This document shows, one piece after another, positions 35,217 through 44,408 of a stretch of DNA of 64,000 nt. Made by a program: the position numbers and the translations under genes. How positions within the stretch are numbered: position 1 is the stretch's first letter; every line of letters begins with the position of its first letter. The notes beneath the pieces are model-generated. The model saw only the letters and a program-made list of their open reading frames with translations. It did not search any database and was not told the DNA's origin. Source of the DNA: Bradyrhizobium sp. 200 (GTDB taxonomy: Bacteria > Pseudomonadota > Alphaproteobacteria > Rhizobiales > Xanthobacteraceae); contig NZ_CP064689.1 of assembly GCF_023100945.1 (NCBI RefSeq), positions 5,624,001-5,688,000 of the forward strand, given 5' to 3'.

Positions 35217-36905
35217 TCAGTGACGGATGACGGAGGCGCGCTCCACGATCCCAGCAAGGCCTTCCGAAGATGGAAGCGCGCCGAATACGTGCATCCCGTC
35301 CATGCCCAGTCTGGATTTGACAAAGAGATCGGCAGCACCGGCATCGCCATGCTGCAACATCTCGGCAGCCTGCAATGCATGCGCCATTCGGGTGACCAGC
35401 GCCCTCGCATGCCCGTCATCCGGGTATCGTGCACGCAATCGGTCGGCGAGATCTTCCGTGCTGCTGTCATAGATCCGGTTGATGCCCCTGCTCGCACGCA
35501 GCTCGTCGACAAAAGCGTCCCGGCAGCGTGCATCGCGTTGCATGGCCCGCAGAACGTCCATGCACATCATGTTCGAGGTGCCCTCCCAGATCGAATTCAG
35601 CGGCGCCTCCCGGTAAAGCCGCGCCATCGGATTCTCCATGATGAAGCCGTTGCCGCCGTGCACCTGCAGGCACTCGTAGCTGAAAGCCGGGGCGCGCTGG
35701 CAATTCCAGAACTTGACCACGGGCGTCGCGACCCGCGCCAGCAGCCGCTCGTGTTCGCTGGTCTGCAGGCCGTCGGTCGCCCGCGCGACCCGGAGTGCGC
35801 CAAGCATCGCCGCCTCGCTCTCAAGTGCGAGGTCGGCGAGCACATTGCGCTGCATGGGAAGCTCGGACATCGGCTTGCCAAACGCCGCTCGCGTTTGCGC
35901 GTGGTTCAATGCCAGGCTCAACGCCTGCCGCATGAGTCCGGCGGAGCCTGCCGCAAAATCCAGCCTGGTCAGATGAGCATGCGAAAGGATCTCCCTGATG
36001 CCGCGCCCCTCTTCGCCGACGAGAATGGACCACGTGTCGTGATACTCGATCTCGCTCGAAGCATTTGAACGGTTGCCGCACTTGTCCTTCAAACGCTGAA
36101 TGAAGATGCGGTTGGCGCTGCCATCGGGCAGCAGGCGCGGCACGAACAGGCAACTCACGCCGGATGGCGTCCGCGCCAGCGTGTAGAACCCGTCGGCTAC
36201 CGGCACCGAGAAAAACCATTTGTGGCCGGTGATCGAATAGATCTCGCCATGCGCACCGCGTTCGACGAAACGCGCGGTGGTCTGGGTTTCCCGCAGATCG
36301 GAGCCGCCCTGCTTCTCGGTCATCGCATAGCCGATGACCGCCGCACGCTTGGCTTCGATGGGAAGACGACGCGGATCGTAGTCCGCCGCCAGCGTTCGCT
36401 CCCGCCACATCGCAAATTGCGGCTTGCCGGAAAACCCCGCGATCGCGGCGTAAGCCATCCCGGTCGGGCAACCGACGCCGTTCTCGATCTGATTCCAGAG
36501 ATAACTCAGCGCCGCGCGCGCCGAATGTCCATTCGGCTCGCTCGTCGACCAGGCCAGACTATGGACCTCGCTTTGGAACGCCAGCGCCATCAATTGATGC
36601 CAGGCCGGATGAAACTCGACCCAATCATTCCGGTTGCCATACCGGTCATGGGTCAGCAGTTTCGGTTCGTGCTCATTGGCAAGTCGCGCGGCCTCCTGCA
36701 CGGAGTCCCAGCCAACTTGGGCTCCGAGCGCGGAAAGTTTGTCCCTTGCCCACGGCGCGATCTTTGCGATCAGGCCGCTCAACGCGCGATCGTCATCGAA
36801 CGCGTTGAAACCGAGGGCTGGCCGCGCCTGATTGCGGACTTCGTGGGTCGCAAACGGACTGGCTTTTGCGTCCGCGACGGCAACCGGCTGGACGCGCGCG
36901 TTCAT
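35217..36905 (-). CDS. aidB: AidB-like acyl-CoA dehydrogenase
   Basis: 562-residue flavoprotein. Its length and N-terminal block (FDDDRALSGLIAKIAPWARD, VEFHPAWHQLM) match AidB, the adaptive-response acyl-CoA dehydrogenase homologue, rather than typical ~380-residue enzymes. FAD-site motifs YAMTEKQGGSDL and ITGHKWFFS are present, along with VHGGNGFIMENPMARLYREA near the C-terminus. In E. coli AidB binds DNA and limits alkylation damage, but alphaproteobacterial homologues also sit in lipid or amino-acid operons. It overlaps the TetR gene by 4 bp. The symbol reflects homology only. Confidence 0.82.
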   Translation of the reverse strand: MNARVQPVAVADAKASPFATHEVRNQARPALGFNAFDDDRALSGLIAKIAPWARDKLSALGAQVGWDSVQEAARLANEHEPKLLTHDRYGNRNDWVEFHPAWHQLMALAFQSEVHSLAWSTSEPNGHSARAALSYLWNQIENGVGCPTGMAYAAIAGFSGKPQFAMWRERTLAADYDPRRLPIEAKRAAVIGYAMTEKQGGSDLRETQTTARFVERGAHGEIYSITGHKWFFSVPVADGFYTLARTPSGVSCLFVPRLLPDGSANRIFIQRLKDKCGNRSNASSEIEYHDTWSILVGEEGRGIREILSHAHLTRLDFAAGSAGLMRQALSLALNHAQTRAAFGKPMSELPMQRNVLADLALESEAAMLGALRVARATDGLQTSEHERLLARVATPVVKFWNCQRAPAFSYECLQVHGGNGFIMENPMARLYREAPLNSIWEGTSNMMCMDVLRAMQRDARCRDAFVDELRASRGINRIYDSSTEDLADRLRARYPDDGHARALVTRMAHALQAAEMLQHGDAGAADLFVKSRLGMDGMHVFGALPSSEGLAGIVERASVIRH

Positions 36906-37546
36906 GCGGAGACTTTCGATACGAGGGTCAATTCAGGCGTGGCGCGCCGAAACAGCATGCGTGCAGAAAGCCCTGCGATCGCTTGTGCGATCGCCTTTGC
37001 CGCTTCGGAATCGGGAGCCGCTTCCGGCGCCAGAGGACCGACCAGGGCTTCCATGAAAGCGCCGGTCACGCACGATGCCGCGACGTTCGCGTCGATCTGG
37101 ACGAATTCGCCGCTGGCGATGCCGCGCCGGACAAGCCTGGCGATTTGATCGGCCAGGGCCGCCCGGTATTTCAGGCGCGCCGCGTCGATCTCCGGCTCGC
37201 ATGGCTCGGCGATCAGCGCGTAGGCCAGACGGCGGCCGCGCATCGCCCGCATCGAAAAGGTGTAAATCGCGTCGACCAGACACTGGGACGCAGACCCCTC
37301 GGCCTCGACGATCGCGGCGACCACGGCCACCTCACGCTCGGAAACCAGTCCGAGCACTTGCGCGTAGAGGTCCGCCTTCGAGTCGAAGTAGCGGTACACG
37401 CTACCCGTTGCCACGCCTGCCCGTGCGGCGATCAGAGCGATCTGGGCATCCTTCCACCCACTCAGCGCCACGGCATCCCGTGCTGCATCCAGAATGCGCG
37501 CTTTGGTTTCAACGAGTTGATTGAGGCGAACCGCAGCGATTGCCAT
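36902..37546 (-). CDS. TetR-family transcriptional regulator
   Basis: 214 residues. The N-terminal helix-turn-helix is clear (ILDAARDAVALSGWKDAQIA, then AARAGVATGSVYRYF), followed by an all-helical ligand domain. It is the first gene of its operon and is probably autoregulated through the palindrome at 37558-37569, twelve bases before its start. The following gene (AidB-like) overlaps by 4 bp, so the regulator most likely controls the acyl-CoA dehydrogenase-aldolase-DUF2520 set. The effector may be an acyl-CoA; this is inference. Confidence 0.9.
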   Translation of the reverse strand: MAIAAVRLNQLVETKARILDAARDAVALSGWKDAQIALIAARAGVATGSVYRYFDSKADLYAQVLGLVSEREVAVVAAIVEAEGSASQCLVDAIYTFSMRAMRGRRLAYALIAEPCEPEIDAARLKYRAALADQIARLVRRGIASGEFVQIDANVAASCVTGAFMEALVGPLAPEAAPDSEAAKAIAQAIAGLSARMLFRRATPELTLVSKVSA

Positions 37547-37557
37547 AGTGAACCTTT

Positions 37558-37569
37558 ATTCATGAATAC
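37558..37569. promoter_or_regulatory. Candidate TetR operator TATTCATGAATA
   Basis: A perfect 12-bp palindrome twelve bases upstream of the tetR ATG, followed by a second partial copy (ATTATTCATTC, 37577-37587). The paired sites overlap the expected promoter. Confidence 0.65.
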
Positions 37570-37750
37570 AGGATCATTATTCATTCTTGGTCGAATGCCG
37601 ATGCTTGTCAAGTAGCCAGGGGGTCTTGCGCTCTGCAGGAGTTACGGCAGGCGCCTGAAATGCCGGCGATCATCCGAGATCGCGCTCGCTGGAGACCTCG
37701 CTCAGACGGATCCGCTGGCCATGAAGCTCTATCCGAGCCCGCAACGCGCA

Positions 37751-37778
37751 AAGGCCCGGTTCGAGCGGAACGGGCCTT
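37751..37778 (-). terminator. Hairpin terminator after hpnG
   Basis: AAGGCCCG (37751-37758) pairs with CGGGCCTT (37771-37778). On the minus strand it lies ~50 bp beyond the hpnG stop and is followed by a short T-run, so it likely ends the hpnCDEFG operon. It also separates that operon from the tetR unit. Confidence 0.7.
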
Positions 37779-37824
37779 CATCTTCCTTGTTTGACGTTTC
37801 TGAAATCCAACGTCCCGGCGCGGA

Positions 37825-38562
37825 TCAGATATTTGCGGTGGCGAGCCCCTCTTCGCCGTGCAGGAAACCGCGGCAGCCGCGCAGGGAGCGCAGCGCGCGA
37901 TTGAAATCAAGTCCCGTCGAGACCAGCGCGCGCAGCGTGGTGGGATTGCGCGCAACTCCGCGCAGCACCTTGCGGAGGTCGATGTCGCCGTTCGGCTTGA
38001 TGGCGCTCTTGGCTAGCGCCGGAAGCGCCCGGCTGGCGGGGTCGGAGATGACCCGCAGTGCCGCGAAGGGAAGTCCCGCCTCGGCCGCATAGGCTGCGGC
38101 AATATGACTCTCCATATCGACCGCTGCCGCGCCCGTTTCCGAATGCAGCGCGGCCTTGCAGGCGGTCGCTGCAATCACTTGTTCCACGCCGGCCAAGCCA
38201 CCGCGAACGACGCGCCGGCGACGCAATGCCACTCGCGCGATCATTTCCTCGTTCAGCGCCAGACCTGCCAGAAAACGGGTATCGCCGGCCAGAACCTCGG
38301 TTGCCACCACCACGTCGCCCGATTTCAGCGACGGATCCAGCCCGCCGGCGACGCCGAACGAGATGACACCCCTGAAAGTGGAGGAATCGAGCGTTGCCAG
38401 CAGTGCGCGCAATTGCTGCGGGTCGCTGGAACTGCAGATGACGATCATGCCGGGCCCGGCCGCGATGCGGGCCTCCTGCACCAATCCTGTTACGATCAAA
38501 ACCGGCCGCGGATCATTCGAATTGCGATCCACGATCGCGGCGGCCCCCGCCCCCAAAGTCAC
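37825..38562 (-). CDS. hpnG: HpnG, adenosylhopane nucleoside phosphorylase
   Basis: 245 residues from GTG 38562, which overlaps the shc stop as GTGA; the longer open frame upstream is antisense-free but out of frame with shc and lacks family sequence. HpnG removes adenine from adenosylhopane to give ribosylhopane. The purine-phosphorylase fold shows VISFGVAGGLDPSLKSGDVVV, the GAAAVDMESHIAA substrate block with the conserved Met-Glu, and LRVISDPASRALP. It is the last gene of the hpnC-D-E-F-G operon. Confidence 0.92.
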   Translation of the reverse strand: MTLGAGAAAIVDRNSNDPRPVLIVTGLVQEARIAAGPGMIVICSSSDPQQLRALLATLDSSTFRGVISFGVAGGLDPSLKSGDVVVATEVLAGDTRFLAGLALNEEMIARVALRRRRVVRGGLAGVEQVIAATACKAALHSETGAAAVDMESHIAAAYAAEAGLPFAALRVISDPASRALPALAKSAIKPNGDIDLRKVLRGVARNPTTLRALVSTGLDFNRALRSLRGCRGFLHGEEGLATANI

Positions 38563-40538
38563 ATCCCGACCCCTACCACCCTGCTGTTGGTGCTTCTCAA
38601 ATTCCGATACCGCGCCAGCGCCCAGAGCGGAAAGAACTTCGAGTAGCCATGATAACGCAAATAAAACACCCTCGGAAAGCCTGTAGCCGTGTAACGAGCC
38701 TCGTCCCAAAGCCCTTTCTCGGTCTGTGTGGCTTTTAGGTACTCCACGCCCCGCACGATGGCCGGGTTTTCGACCTTTCCGGCCGCCATCAGTCCAAGCA
38801 AGGCCCATGCCGTTTGCGAGGAGGTCGACGGTGCGCCCTCAAATCCCTTGTAATCGAGTCGGTAGCTGACTGCATCCTCGCCCCAGCCGCCGTCGCTGTT
38901 CTGGATCGAAAGCAGCCAATCCGCCGCCTTGCGAATCATCGGGTCCTGGTGGCTCACCCCTGCGGCATTGAGCGCACAGAGCACCGACCAGGTTCCATAG
39001 ACGTAGTTGAGGCCCCAGCGGCCGTACCACGAGCCCTCCGGAAGCTGCGTGCGACGCAGATAGGCGATACCGTCCGCGACCGCCTTGCTGGTCTCGGCGG
39101 TCTCGCCGAGCTGCGCCAGCATCGAAATGCAGCGCGCGGTGACATCCTCGGTCGGCGGATCGAGCAGCGCGCCGTGGTCTGAGAATGGAATGTTGTTGAG
39201 GTAATATTCGAGGTTGTTGACGTCGAAGGCGGCCCAGCCGCCGTCGCGGCTCTGCAGGCCCTCGATCCACTCACGGCCACGCGAAATCGCTGTATCGTAT
39301 TCCTTGCTGCCGGAGGCCCGGCGCGCGCGGTCCATCGCCATCACCACGACGGCGGTGTCGTCGAGATCGGGATAATAGTCGTTGTTGTACTGGAACGCCC
39401 AACCGCCCGGACGGACATCGGGCGCCTTCACCGCCCAGTCGCCCTTGAGGTCGAGCACCTGCCGCGGCTTCAACCAATCGAGGCCCTGCTTCATTTTTGC
39501 GAGCGTGTCTTCGCCGCCGGCTTCCGCGAGTGCGTGGCAGGTCAGCGCGGTGTCCCACACCGGGGAGACGCAGGGCTGGCAATAGGCCTCGTGCTCGCCG
39601 ATCACCAGGAGCTTGTCGATGCCCTTGCGGGTGACCGCGCGTGGTGGAAAATCCGGTCCCTTGCCGAGCGCATCGTACATCATGACGATGTTGGCCATCG
39701 GCGGATAGATCGCGCCCATGCCGTCTTCGCCGTTGAGCCGCTCTTCCGTAAACGCAAGCGCGGCGTCGATCGCGCGCTGACGCAGCTTTTTCGGAAACAG
39801 CGGTTCGACCACGCGCAGGATCTTGTCCAGCGTGCTGAAGAGCGCGAACCAGCCCCAGCTTTGGTGCGGCGCCTTCGGCGTCATTCCGACCGATTTGGGA
39901 TCCTGCAGGAATAGCTCGTCAATGCCGACGCCCTTGGGATTCTTCGCCAGCGGCTTCAACGCCGCCATCACCATCAGCGGCACGATCGTGGTGCGCGCCC
40001 AATAGGAAATCTTGTTGATATGGAACGGCGACCACATTGGCAGCAGCATGATCTCGACCGGCAGCACCGGCACCGCGCGCCAGCTCAGAACGCCAAAGAA
40101 GGCGAGCAGGAACCGCGTGAAGACGTTGACGCGGGCTGCGCCGCCGTGGCTGCGGATCGCTTCGCGCGCGCGCACCATGTGCGGCGCGTCGACGGAATCG
40201 CCGATCATCTTCAGGGCGAAATAGGATTTGACGCTGGCGCTCATGTCGAACGGGCCGTCCTGCACCAGCGGCCAGCCGCCATGATTGCCTTGCGTGCGGC
40301 GCAGATAGTTCGCGATCTTGGCTTCCAGCGCGCTGTCGACGGGCTCGGCGAGATAGTGGCGCAGCAGGATGTATTCCGACGGTATGGTGCTGTCGGCTTC
40401 CAGCTCGAACACGAAGTGTCCATCGGATTGCCGGTAACCAAGCAGCGCTTCGGTCGCCGAGGAGATGCTCTTCTCCAGCGCGACGGCATCGACTGTCGCG
40501 ACGGGATCGACGGCAATTGTTTTGTCTACGGAAAGCAT
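38559..40538 (-). CDS. shc: Squalene-hopene cyclase
   Basis: 659-residue class II triterpene cyclase (HpnF), a monotopic membrane enzyme that folds squalene to hopene. The catalytic DXDD acid motif appears as DLDDTAVVVMAMDRARRA, and several QW-type repeats (GHFVFELE, GNHGGW, DGGWAAF, EGSWYGRWG, DGGWGE) are present. C-terminal GFPRVFYLRYHGYSKFFPLW is standard. ATG 40538 follows AGAGGGATGTCTTGCGA; an in-frame TTG at 40544 would add two residues. It lies 65 bp after hpnE and overlaps hpnG by 4 bp. Confidence 0.97.
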   Translation of the reverse strand: MLSVDKTIAVDPVATVDAVALEKSISSATEALLGYRQSDGHFVFELEADSTIPSEYILLRHYLAEPVDSALEAKIANYLRRTQGNHGGWPLVQDGPFDMSASVKSYFALKMIGDSVDAPHMVRAREAIRSHGGAARVNVFTRFLLAFFGVLSWRAVPVLPVEIMLLPMWSPFHINKISYWARTTIVPLMVMAALKPLAKNPKGVGIDELFLQDPKSVGMTPKAPHQSWGWFALFSTLDKILRVVEPLFPKKLRQRAIDAALAFTEERLNGEDGMGAIYPPMANIVMMYDALGKGPDFPPRAVTRKGIDKLLVIGEHEAYCQPCVSPVWDTALTCHALAEAGGEDTLAKMKQGLDWLKPRQVLDLKGDWAVKAPDVRPGGWAFQYNNDYYPDLDDTAVVVMAMDRARRASGSKEYDTAISRGREWIEGLQSRDGGWAAFDVNNLEYYLNNIPFSDHGALLDPPTEDVTARCISMLAQLGETAETSKAVADGIAYLRRTQLPEGSWYGRWGLNYVYGTWSVLCALNAAGVSHQDPMIRKAADWLLSIQNSDGGWGEDAVSYRLDYKGFEGAPSTSSQTAWALLGLMAAGKVENPAIVRGVEYLKATQTEKGLWDEARYTATGFPRVFYLRYHGYSKFFPLWALARYRNLRSTNSRVVGVGM

Positions 40539-40603
40539 TCGCAAGACATCCCTCTATTCGCGACCGGGTTCTGTGAAGCCGGTCACGCAACGTCCGTCGG
40601 GCT

Positions 40604-41857
40604 TTAGCGCCTCGCCAGGACCAGATCGGCGGCACGGTCGCCCGACCGCACCGATCCCTCGATGGTTGCCGGCAATCCCGTATCAGTCCAGTCGCCGGCG
40701 AGAAACAGGTTTTTGAACGATGTTACCGCCCCCGGCCGCAGCGCGTTCTGCTCCGGCGTGGCCTCGAACGTCGCGCGGCGCTCGCGCACGATCTGCCACG
40801 GCGGCAATTCAGGTTCGCCCGGCAGGCCGGCGGCCTTGCAGACGTCCCGCCAGATCGCCAGCGCGAGTTCTTCGCGCGGCATATCGACGAGCCGGTCGCC
40901 ATTGCTGATGGTGACCGACAGCCGCTGCGGGAATGCGAACAGCCATTCCACGAGGCCACCGACCACGCCGAGGATGGGCACTGCGTCGCGGGGCGGATCG
41001 AAGCGGAAATGCGCATTGACGATGGCGCGGAATTTCGACGGCGTCTTCAGGCCCGGCAGCAGCGCCGCCGCAGGGCGCGGCGGCACCGCGAGCACCACGG
41101 CGTCGTCGGGGCCGAGCGCAATCGCGTCGCTGCCGAATTTCAGTTCGCCGACGGCGTTACGCGTCATCGCGAATTCGCGCAGCTCATGACCGAGCTGGAC
41201 CGAGGCGCCCTTGTCCTGCAACAGCTTGATCGCCGGCTCGACCAGAACCGCGCTCAGGCCATCGCGCGCGATCAGCGGCCGGCAGGCCTGCCCGCCCGCC
41301 AGCAGCGTTTCCCGCACGATCGCGCCGGCAAGCCCCGCCGAGCCCTCGGGCGGATCGACATTGAGCGCGGCCAGCAGCAGCGGCTGCACCAGCCGCTGGT
41401 ACAGCGTGCCTTTGCAGGGGATCGTATCGCCGACCAGTTTGCCGGTGCCTGCCCAGACCAGCGGCGCCAATGCGAGATAGTCGAGCAGCTTGGTATCGGG
41501 GACGCGGCGCGCCTCGTCGAACACCCATAGCGGCAATTTGCCGTCGCCGAGGTCGAGCTGCCAGCGCTGGCCGGTCGTGATGTCGACGAAGGGAAACTGG
41601 GCAAGCTTCGGCCCGACCAGCCCCGCTTCGGTGCCGATCGATCTGGCGTAGGCCCGCGCATGGCTGTTGCCCGACAGCAAGAGATGATTGCCGTTGTCGA
41701 TGGTGAGATTGGTGGCCGCATCGAAATAGGACCGGCAGCGGCCGCCGGTCTGCTGCGTGGCCTCGTGGACATGCACGCGATAATTGGCGTTGGCGAGCCG
41801 CACGGCGGCCGAGAGGCCGGAAATGCCGGCGCCGATGATATGAGCGTTTTTCTGCAT
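40604..41857 (-). CDS. hpnE: HpnE, hydroxysqualene dehydroxylase
   Basis: 417-residue FAD-dependent amine-oxidase-fold enzyme that reduces hydroxysqualene to squalene. The N-terminal FAD site is HIIGAGISGLSAAVRLA followed by EATQQTGGRCRS; the C-terminal FAD block is NLFLAGDWTDTGLPATIEG. ATG 41857 is chosen because it overlaps the hpnD stop as TGATG and gives MQKNAHIIGAG; the longer frame upstream reads into hpnD. It acts after HpnD in the HpnCDE route from farnesyl diphosphate to squalene. Confidence 0.95.
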   Translation of the reverse strand: MQKNAHIIGAGISGLSAAVRLANANYRVHVHEATQQTGGRCRSYFDAATNLTIDNGNHLLLSGNSHARAYARSIGTEAGLVGPKLAQFPFVDITTGQRWQLDLGDGKLPLWVFDEARRVPDTKLLDYLALAPLVWAGTGKLVGDTIPCKGTLYQRLVQPLLLAALNVDPPEGSAGLAGAIVRETLLAGGQACRPLIARDGLSAVLVEPAIKLLQDKGASVQLGHELREFAMTRNAVGELKFGSDAIALGPDDAVVLAVPPRPAAALLPGLKTPSKFRAIVNAHFRFDPPRDAVPILGVVGGLVEWLFAFPQRLSVTISNGDRLVDMPREELALAIWRDVCKAAGLPGEPELPPWQIVRERRATFEATPEQNALRPGAVTSFKNLFLAGDWTDTGLPATIEGSVRSGDRAADLVLARR

Positions 41858-42696
41858 CAGATGATCGCGTAACGGAGAAGGATGGCAATCTTCGCCCATT
41901 TATGGACGCGGACCGGCTCGCGCGGGGCGGCAAAGCCCCGAGCCAGCAACAGGTCCAGTATCGCGCGGTAATATTTCGACATGATCCGCGGCGCGCGCAC
42001 GACGCGCCGCGAATTGCGTTTCATGATCTCGTCGGACTTTTCGAAATGCTTTTTCGCCCACTCGGCCAGCGGCAGGCAGACTTTTGGAAGTGCGCGATCG
42101 GCAGTCACCTTCTGCGGATTGTCGCTGGTGATGCCGGCGAGCAGCAGGCTTTCGCGCGGCAGATAGAGGCGGCCGAGGCCGGCGTCTTCGTCGATGTCGC
42201 GCAGGATATTGGTCAATTGCAACGCGCGGCCGAGATGGTGGGCGAGCAGGATGCCGTCTTCCTCGGGCATGCCGAACACCCTGACCGACAGACGCCCGAC
42301 GGCGCTGGCAACGCGATCACAATAGAGATCGAGCGTGGCAAGATCCGGCGCACGAATGTCCTGTGGCACGTCCATCTCCATACCGTCGACTACAGCGAGA
42401 AAATCCTCGCGCTTGAGGCCGAAGGTTTTCACCGAGGCGGCGTAATCCAGCAGGCGCGGCGGCGGATCACCGTGATATAGCGCATCGATGTCGTCGCGCC
42501 ATTGCTGTAGCGCGGCCAGCCGCTCGGGCCGCGGCCCGTCGGAATCGGCGATGTCGTCGACCTGCCGGCAGAAGCTGTAGATCTGGAACATCGCCTCGCG
42601 CTGGCTACGCGGCAGAATGCGCATCGCGGCATAGAACGAACTGCCGGACGCGGCGGTACCGTAATCTGCGTTGGCCGCCGCCGTCTGCAACGTCAT
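41857..42696 (-). CDS. hpnD: HpnD, presqualene diphosphate synthase
   Basis: 279-residue trans-isoprenyl diphosphate synthase fold enzyme. It joins two farnesyl diphosphates into presqualene diphosphate. The two aspartate-rich motifs are present as QVDDIADSDG and NILRDIDEDAGLGRLYLP. It overlaps hpnC by 4 bp (ATGA) and hpnE by 1 bp (TGATG), a tightly coupled set. Distinguished from HpnC by its order and by YSFCRQVDDIAD at residue ~42. Confidence 0.95.
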   Translation of the reverse strand: MTLQTAAANADYGTAASGSSFYAAMRILPRSQREAMFQIYSFCRQVDDIADSDGPRPERLAALQQWRDDIDALYHGDPPPRLLDYAASVKTFGLKREDFLAVVDGMEMDVPQDIRAPDLATLDLYCDRVASAVGRLSVRVFGMPEEDGILLAHHLGRALQLTNILRDIDEDAGLGRLYLPRESLLLAGITSDNPQKVTADRALPKVCLPLAEWAKKHFEKSDEIMKRNSRRVVRAPRIMSKYYRAILDLLLARGFAAPREPVRVHKWAKIAILLRYAII

Positions 42697-43571
42697 GCGC
42701 CGGCCGCCGGTCTTGTCAGGGGATGGCGTCCAGCGGCGCGCCTGATCATTTCGCCGGTGATGGCGCCGATGCTCTGCACGAGCAATTCGGACTTGCTTAG
42801 GTGCACGCGTTCGCGCAAGGGATCGCGCACCTTCAGCATCCCCACGATCTTGTCGGCGAAGGCCTGGATCACGGCAACCTCGAGCCCGAGCCGGAAATCC
42901 TTCACCTCGGCACTGAGCGGCCTGCTTTCATTGAGCAGGGTTTCGGTCCGAACCGCGAGCGCATGGAGGCATTGCAGCAGCGCCGGCTGCGACTTCGCCC
43001 CGCCCAGCATCTCGACGGTGGCGCCGCTGGCGGCCAGCGCGTCGCGCGGCAGATAGACGCGGTTGAGATTTTTGTAGTCCTTGGCGCAATCCTGCAAATG
43101 GTTGTTGATCTGCAACCCCGCGCACAGCGCATCCGACGCGGCCCAGGTCGACGTGCTCTCGCCATGGACGTCGAGCATGAAGCGACCGACCGGCATGGCC
43201 GAATAGCGGCAATAGTGGATGACATCGTCCCAGTTCTCGTAGCGCAGCTTGGTGACGTCCATCCGGAACGCAACCAGCACGTCGAGCGCGTGGCGCGGCG
43301 CCATCGAGCGCTCGGCAAAAGCGCGGCGCAGATTGACCGCCTCCGGCTGAGTGTCGCCGTTGCCCAGCAACTCGGCTTCGAGCAGGTCGAGATAGCGCAG
43401 CTTCTCATCCGCGCCGAGCGTCGCGTGATCGGCGATGTCGTCGGCCGTCCGGACGAAGTTATAGAATGAGAGGATCAGCGCCCGGTGACGCGGATGAATG
43501 ATCCACGACGCGACCGGAAAATTCTCGTCGCGGTGGGTCTTTCCGGATCGCAGGTCGCTCGCACTGGTCAT
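42693..43571 (-). CDS. hpnC: HpnC, hydroxysqualene synthase
   Basis: 292 residues from ATG 43571 (MTSASDLRSGKTHRDENFPV); the frame extends 34 codons further up to a TTG, but that part lacks family sequence. HpnC converts presqualene diphosphate to hydroxysqualene. The aspartate motifs are FVRTADDIADHA and LQDCAKDYKNLNRVYLP, and ENFPVASWIIHPRHRA is the typical N-terminal block. First gene of the hpnC-D-E-F-G operon; its ribosome site is weak. Confidence 0.95.
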   Translation of the reverse strand: MTSASDLRSGKTHRDENFPVASWIIHPRHRALILSFYNFVRTADDIADHATLGADEKLRYLDLLEAELLGNGDTQPEAVNLRRAFAERSMAPRHALDVLVAFRMDVTKLRYENWDDVIHYCRYSAMPVGRFMLDVHGESTSTWAASDALCAGLQINNHLQDCAKDYKNLNRVYLPRDALAASGATVEMLGGAKSQPALLQCLHALAVRTETLLNESRPLSAEVKDFRLGLEVAVIQAFADKIVGMLKVRDPLRERVHLSKSELLVQSIGAITGEMIRRAAGRHPLTRPAAGA

Positions 43572-43745
43572 CAAGAACTGGCTACATTCATCGGAATTGG
43601 CGGCATGCGCCGATGCTCGGCGTATGCGAGGAGATCGCGAGCCCCATATAGGGGAATACGCCGCCAAAACCAATGCTATATGGGCTGATTAGCCCCGGCC
43701 GTGACGCGCGTCATAGAGCCGAAAATGGCTTTTCGACAGCGCGCC

Positions 43746-43982
43746 TTATTGGCCGTTGTTCTTGAGAACCTGGTTGCAGGCTTCGCTGATCTTGGAGCGA
43801 TGTTCCTTGAGGCACGCCAGGATGGTGAAGTCGCCCTGGTCGATGACCGCACGGCAGTGCTTCTGCACGTCACGAGTGCAGGCCTTCTGCTCCTCCGCCG
43901 TTCCGCTGCGCTGCTGCTGGGCGAAGGCGCTCGACGAAGCCGAGAGCGACAACAAAGTGAGGGCGAGGAGAGATTTACGCAT
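43746..43982 (-). CDS. Small exported cysteine-containing protein
   Basis: 78 residues. A signal peptide (SLLALTLLSLSASSSAFA, cleavage before QQQ) precedes a ~57-residue mature part with four cysteines (KACTRDVQKHC and ILACLKEH plus EACNQVL), spaced as in small Cys-rich-repeat periplasmic proteins. Two disulfides are expected. The function is unknown. It lies 174 bp upstream of hpnC on the same strand, so its transcript may run toward the hopanoid operon. Confidence 0.78.
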   Translation of the reverse strand: MRKSLLALTLLSLSASSSAFAQQQRSGTAEEQKACTRDVQKHCRAVIDQGDFTILACLKEHRSKISEACNQVLKNNGQ

Positions 43983-44408
43983 CGTATTCCTTCATTTCGG
44001 AAGAAATCCTGTTCCTCGATTTGCGCCGGAACGGATTTGTTTGGATGGCAGGCGCGCCGCGTACCGCAGCAACGAATTGATGACAAGCATGGTAAATGCG
44101 GACAAATTTACGGCGACCTTTACGACGACGTAAGCACCTTTAATAACCGACTGATATCTAAAGTGTATTTCCGCCACACTTTCCCGGCAATTGGATGTTG
44201 CAGACAATGCGGTGCAAAGCTAGATGCTGCGCCGACGGTGTCGGTGTGAACGCTTCGATTCCACTCGGCCGACCGTGCACTTTTTCGTGCCGAGAGCGCC
44301 GGAAACAGCACTCCGTCATTTGAACCTAAGATACTGCGGGAACACTAAATCTTCGATGCGGCGAGACGTATCTTTGCAAAGAACGTCTATTTTGATGGGA
44401 AAACTACG
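43983..44408. other. Divergent intergenic region between two small exported-protein genes
   Basis: 426 bp, less GC-rich than its surroundings, presumably holding both promoters. A perfect 12-bp palindrome TCTTTGCAAAGA (44371-44382) sits 27 bp before the rightward gene and is nested in a longer imperfect AGACGT...ACGTCT repeat. No gene seen. Confidence 0.5.
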
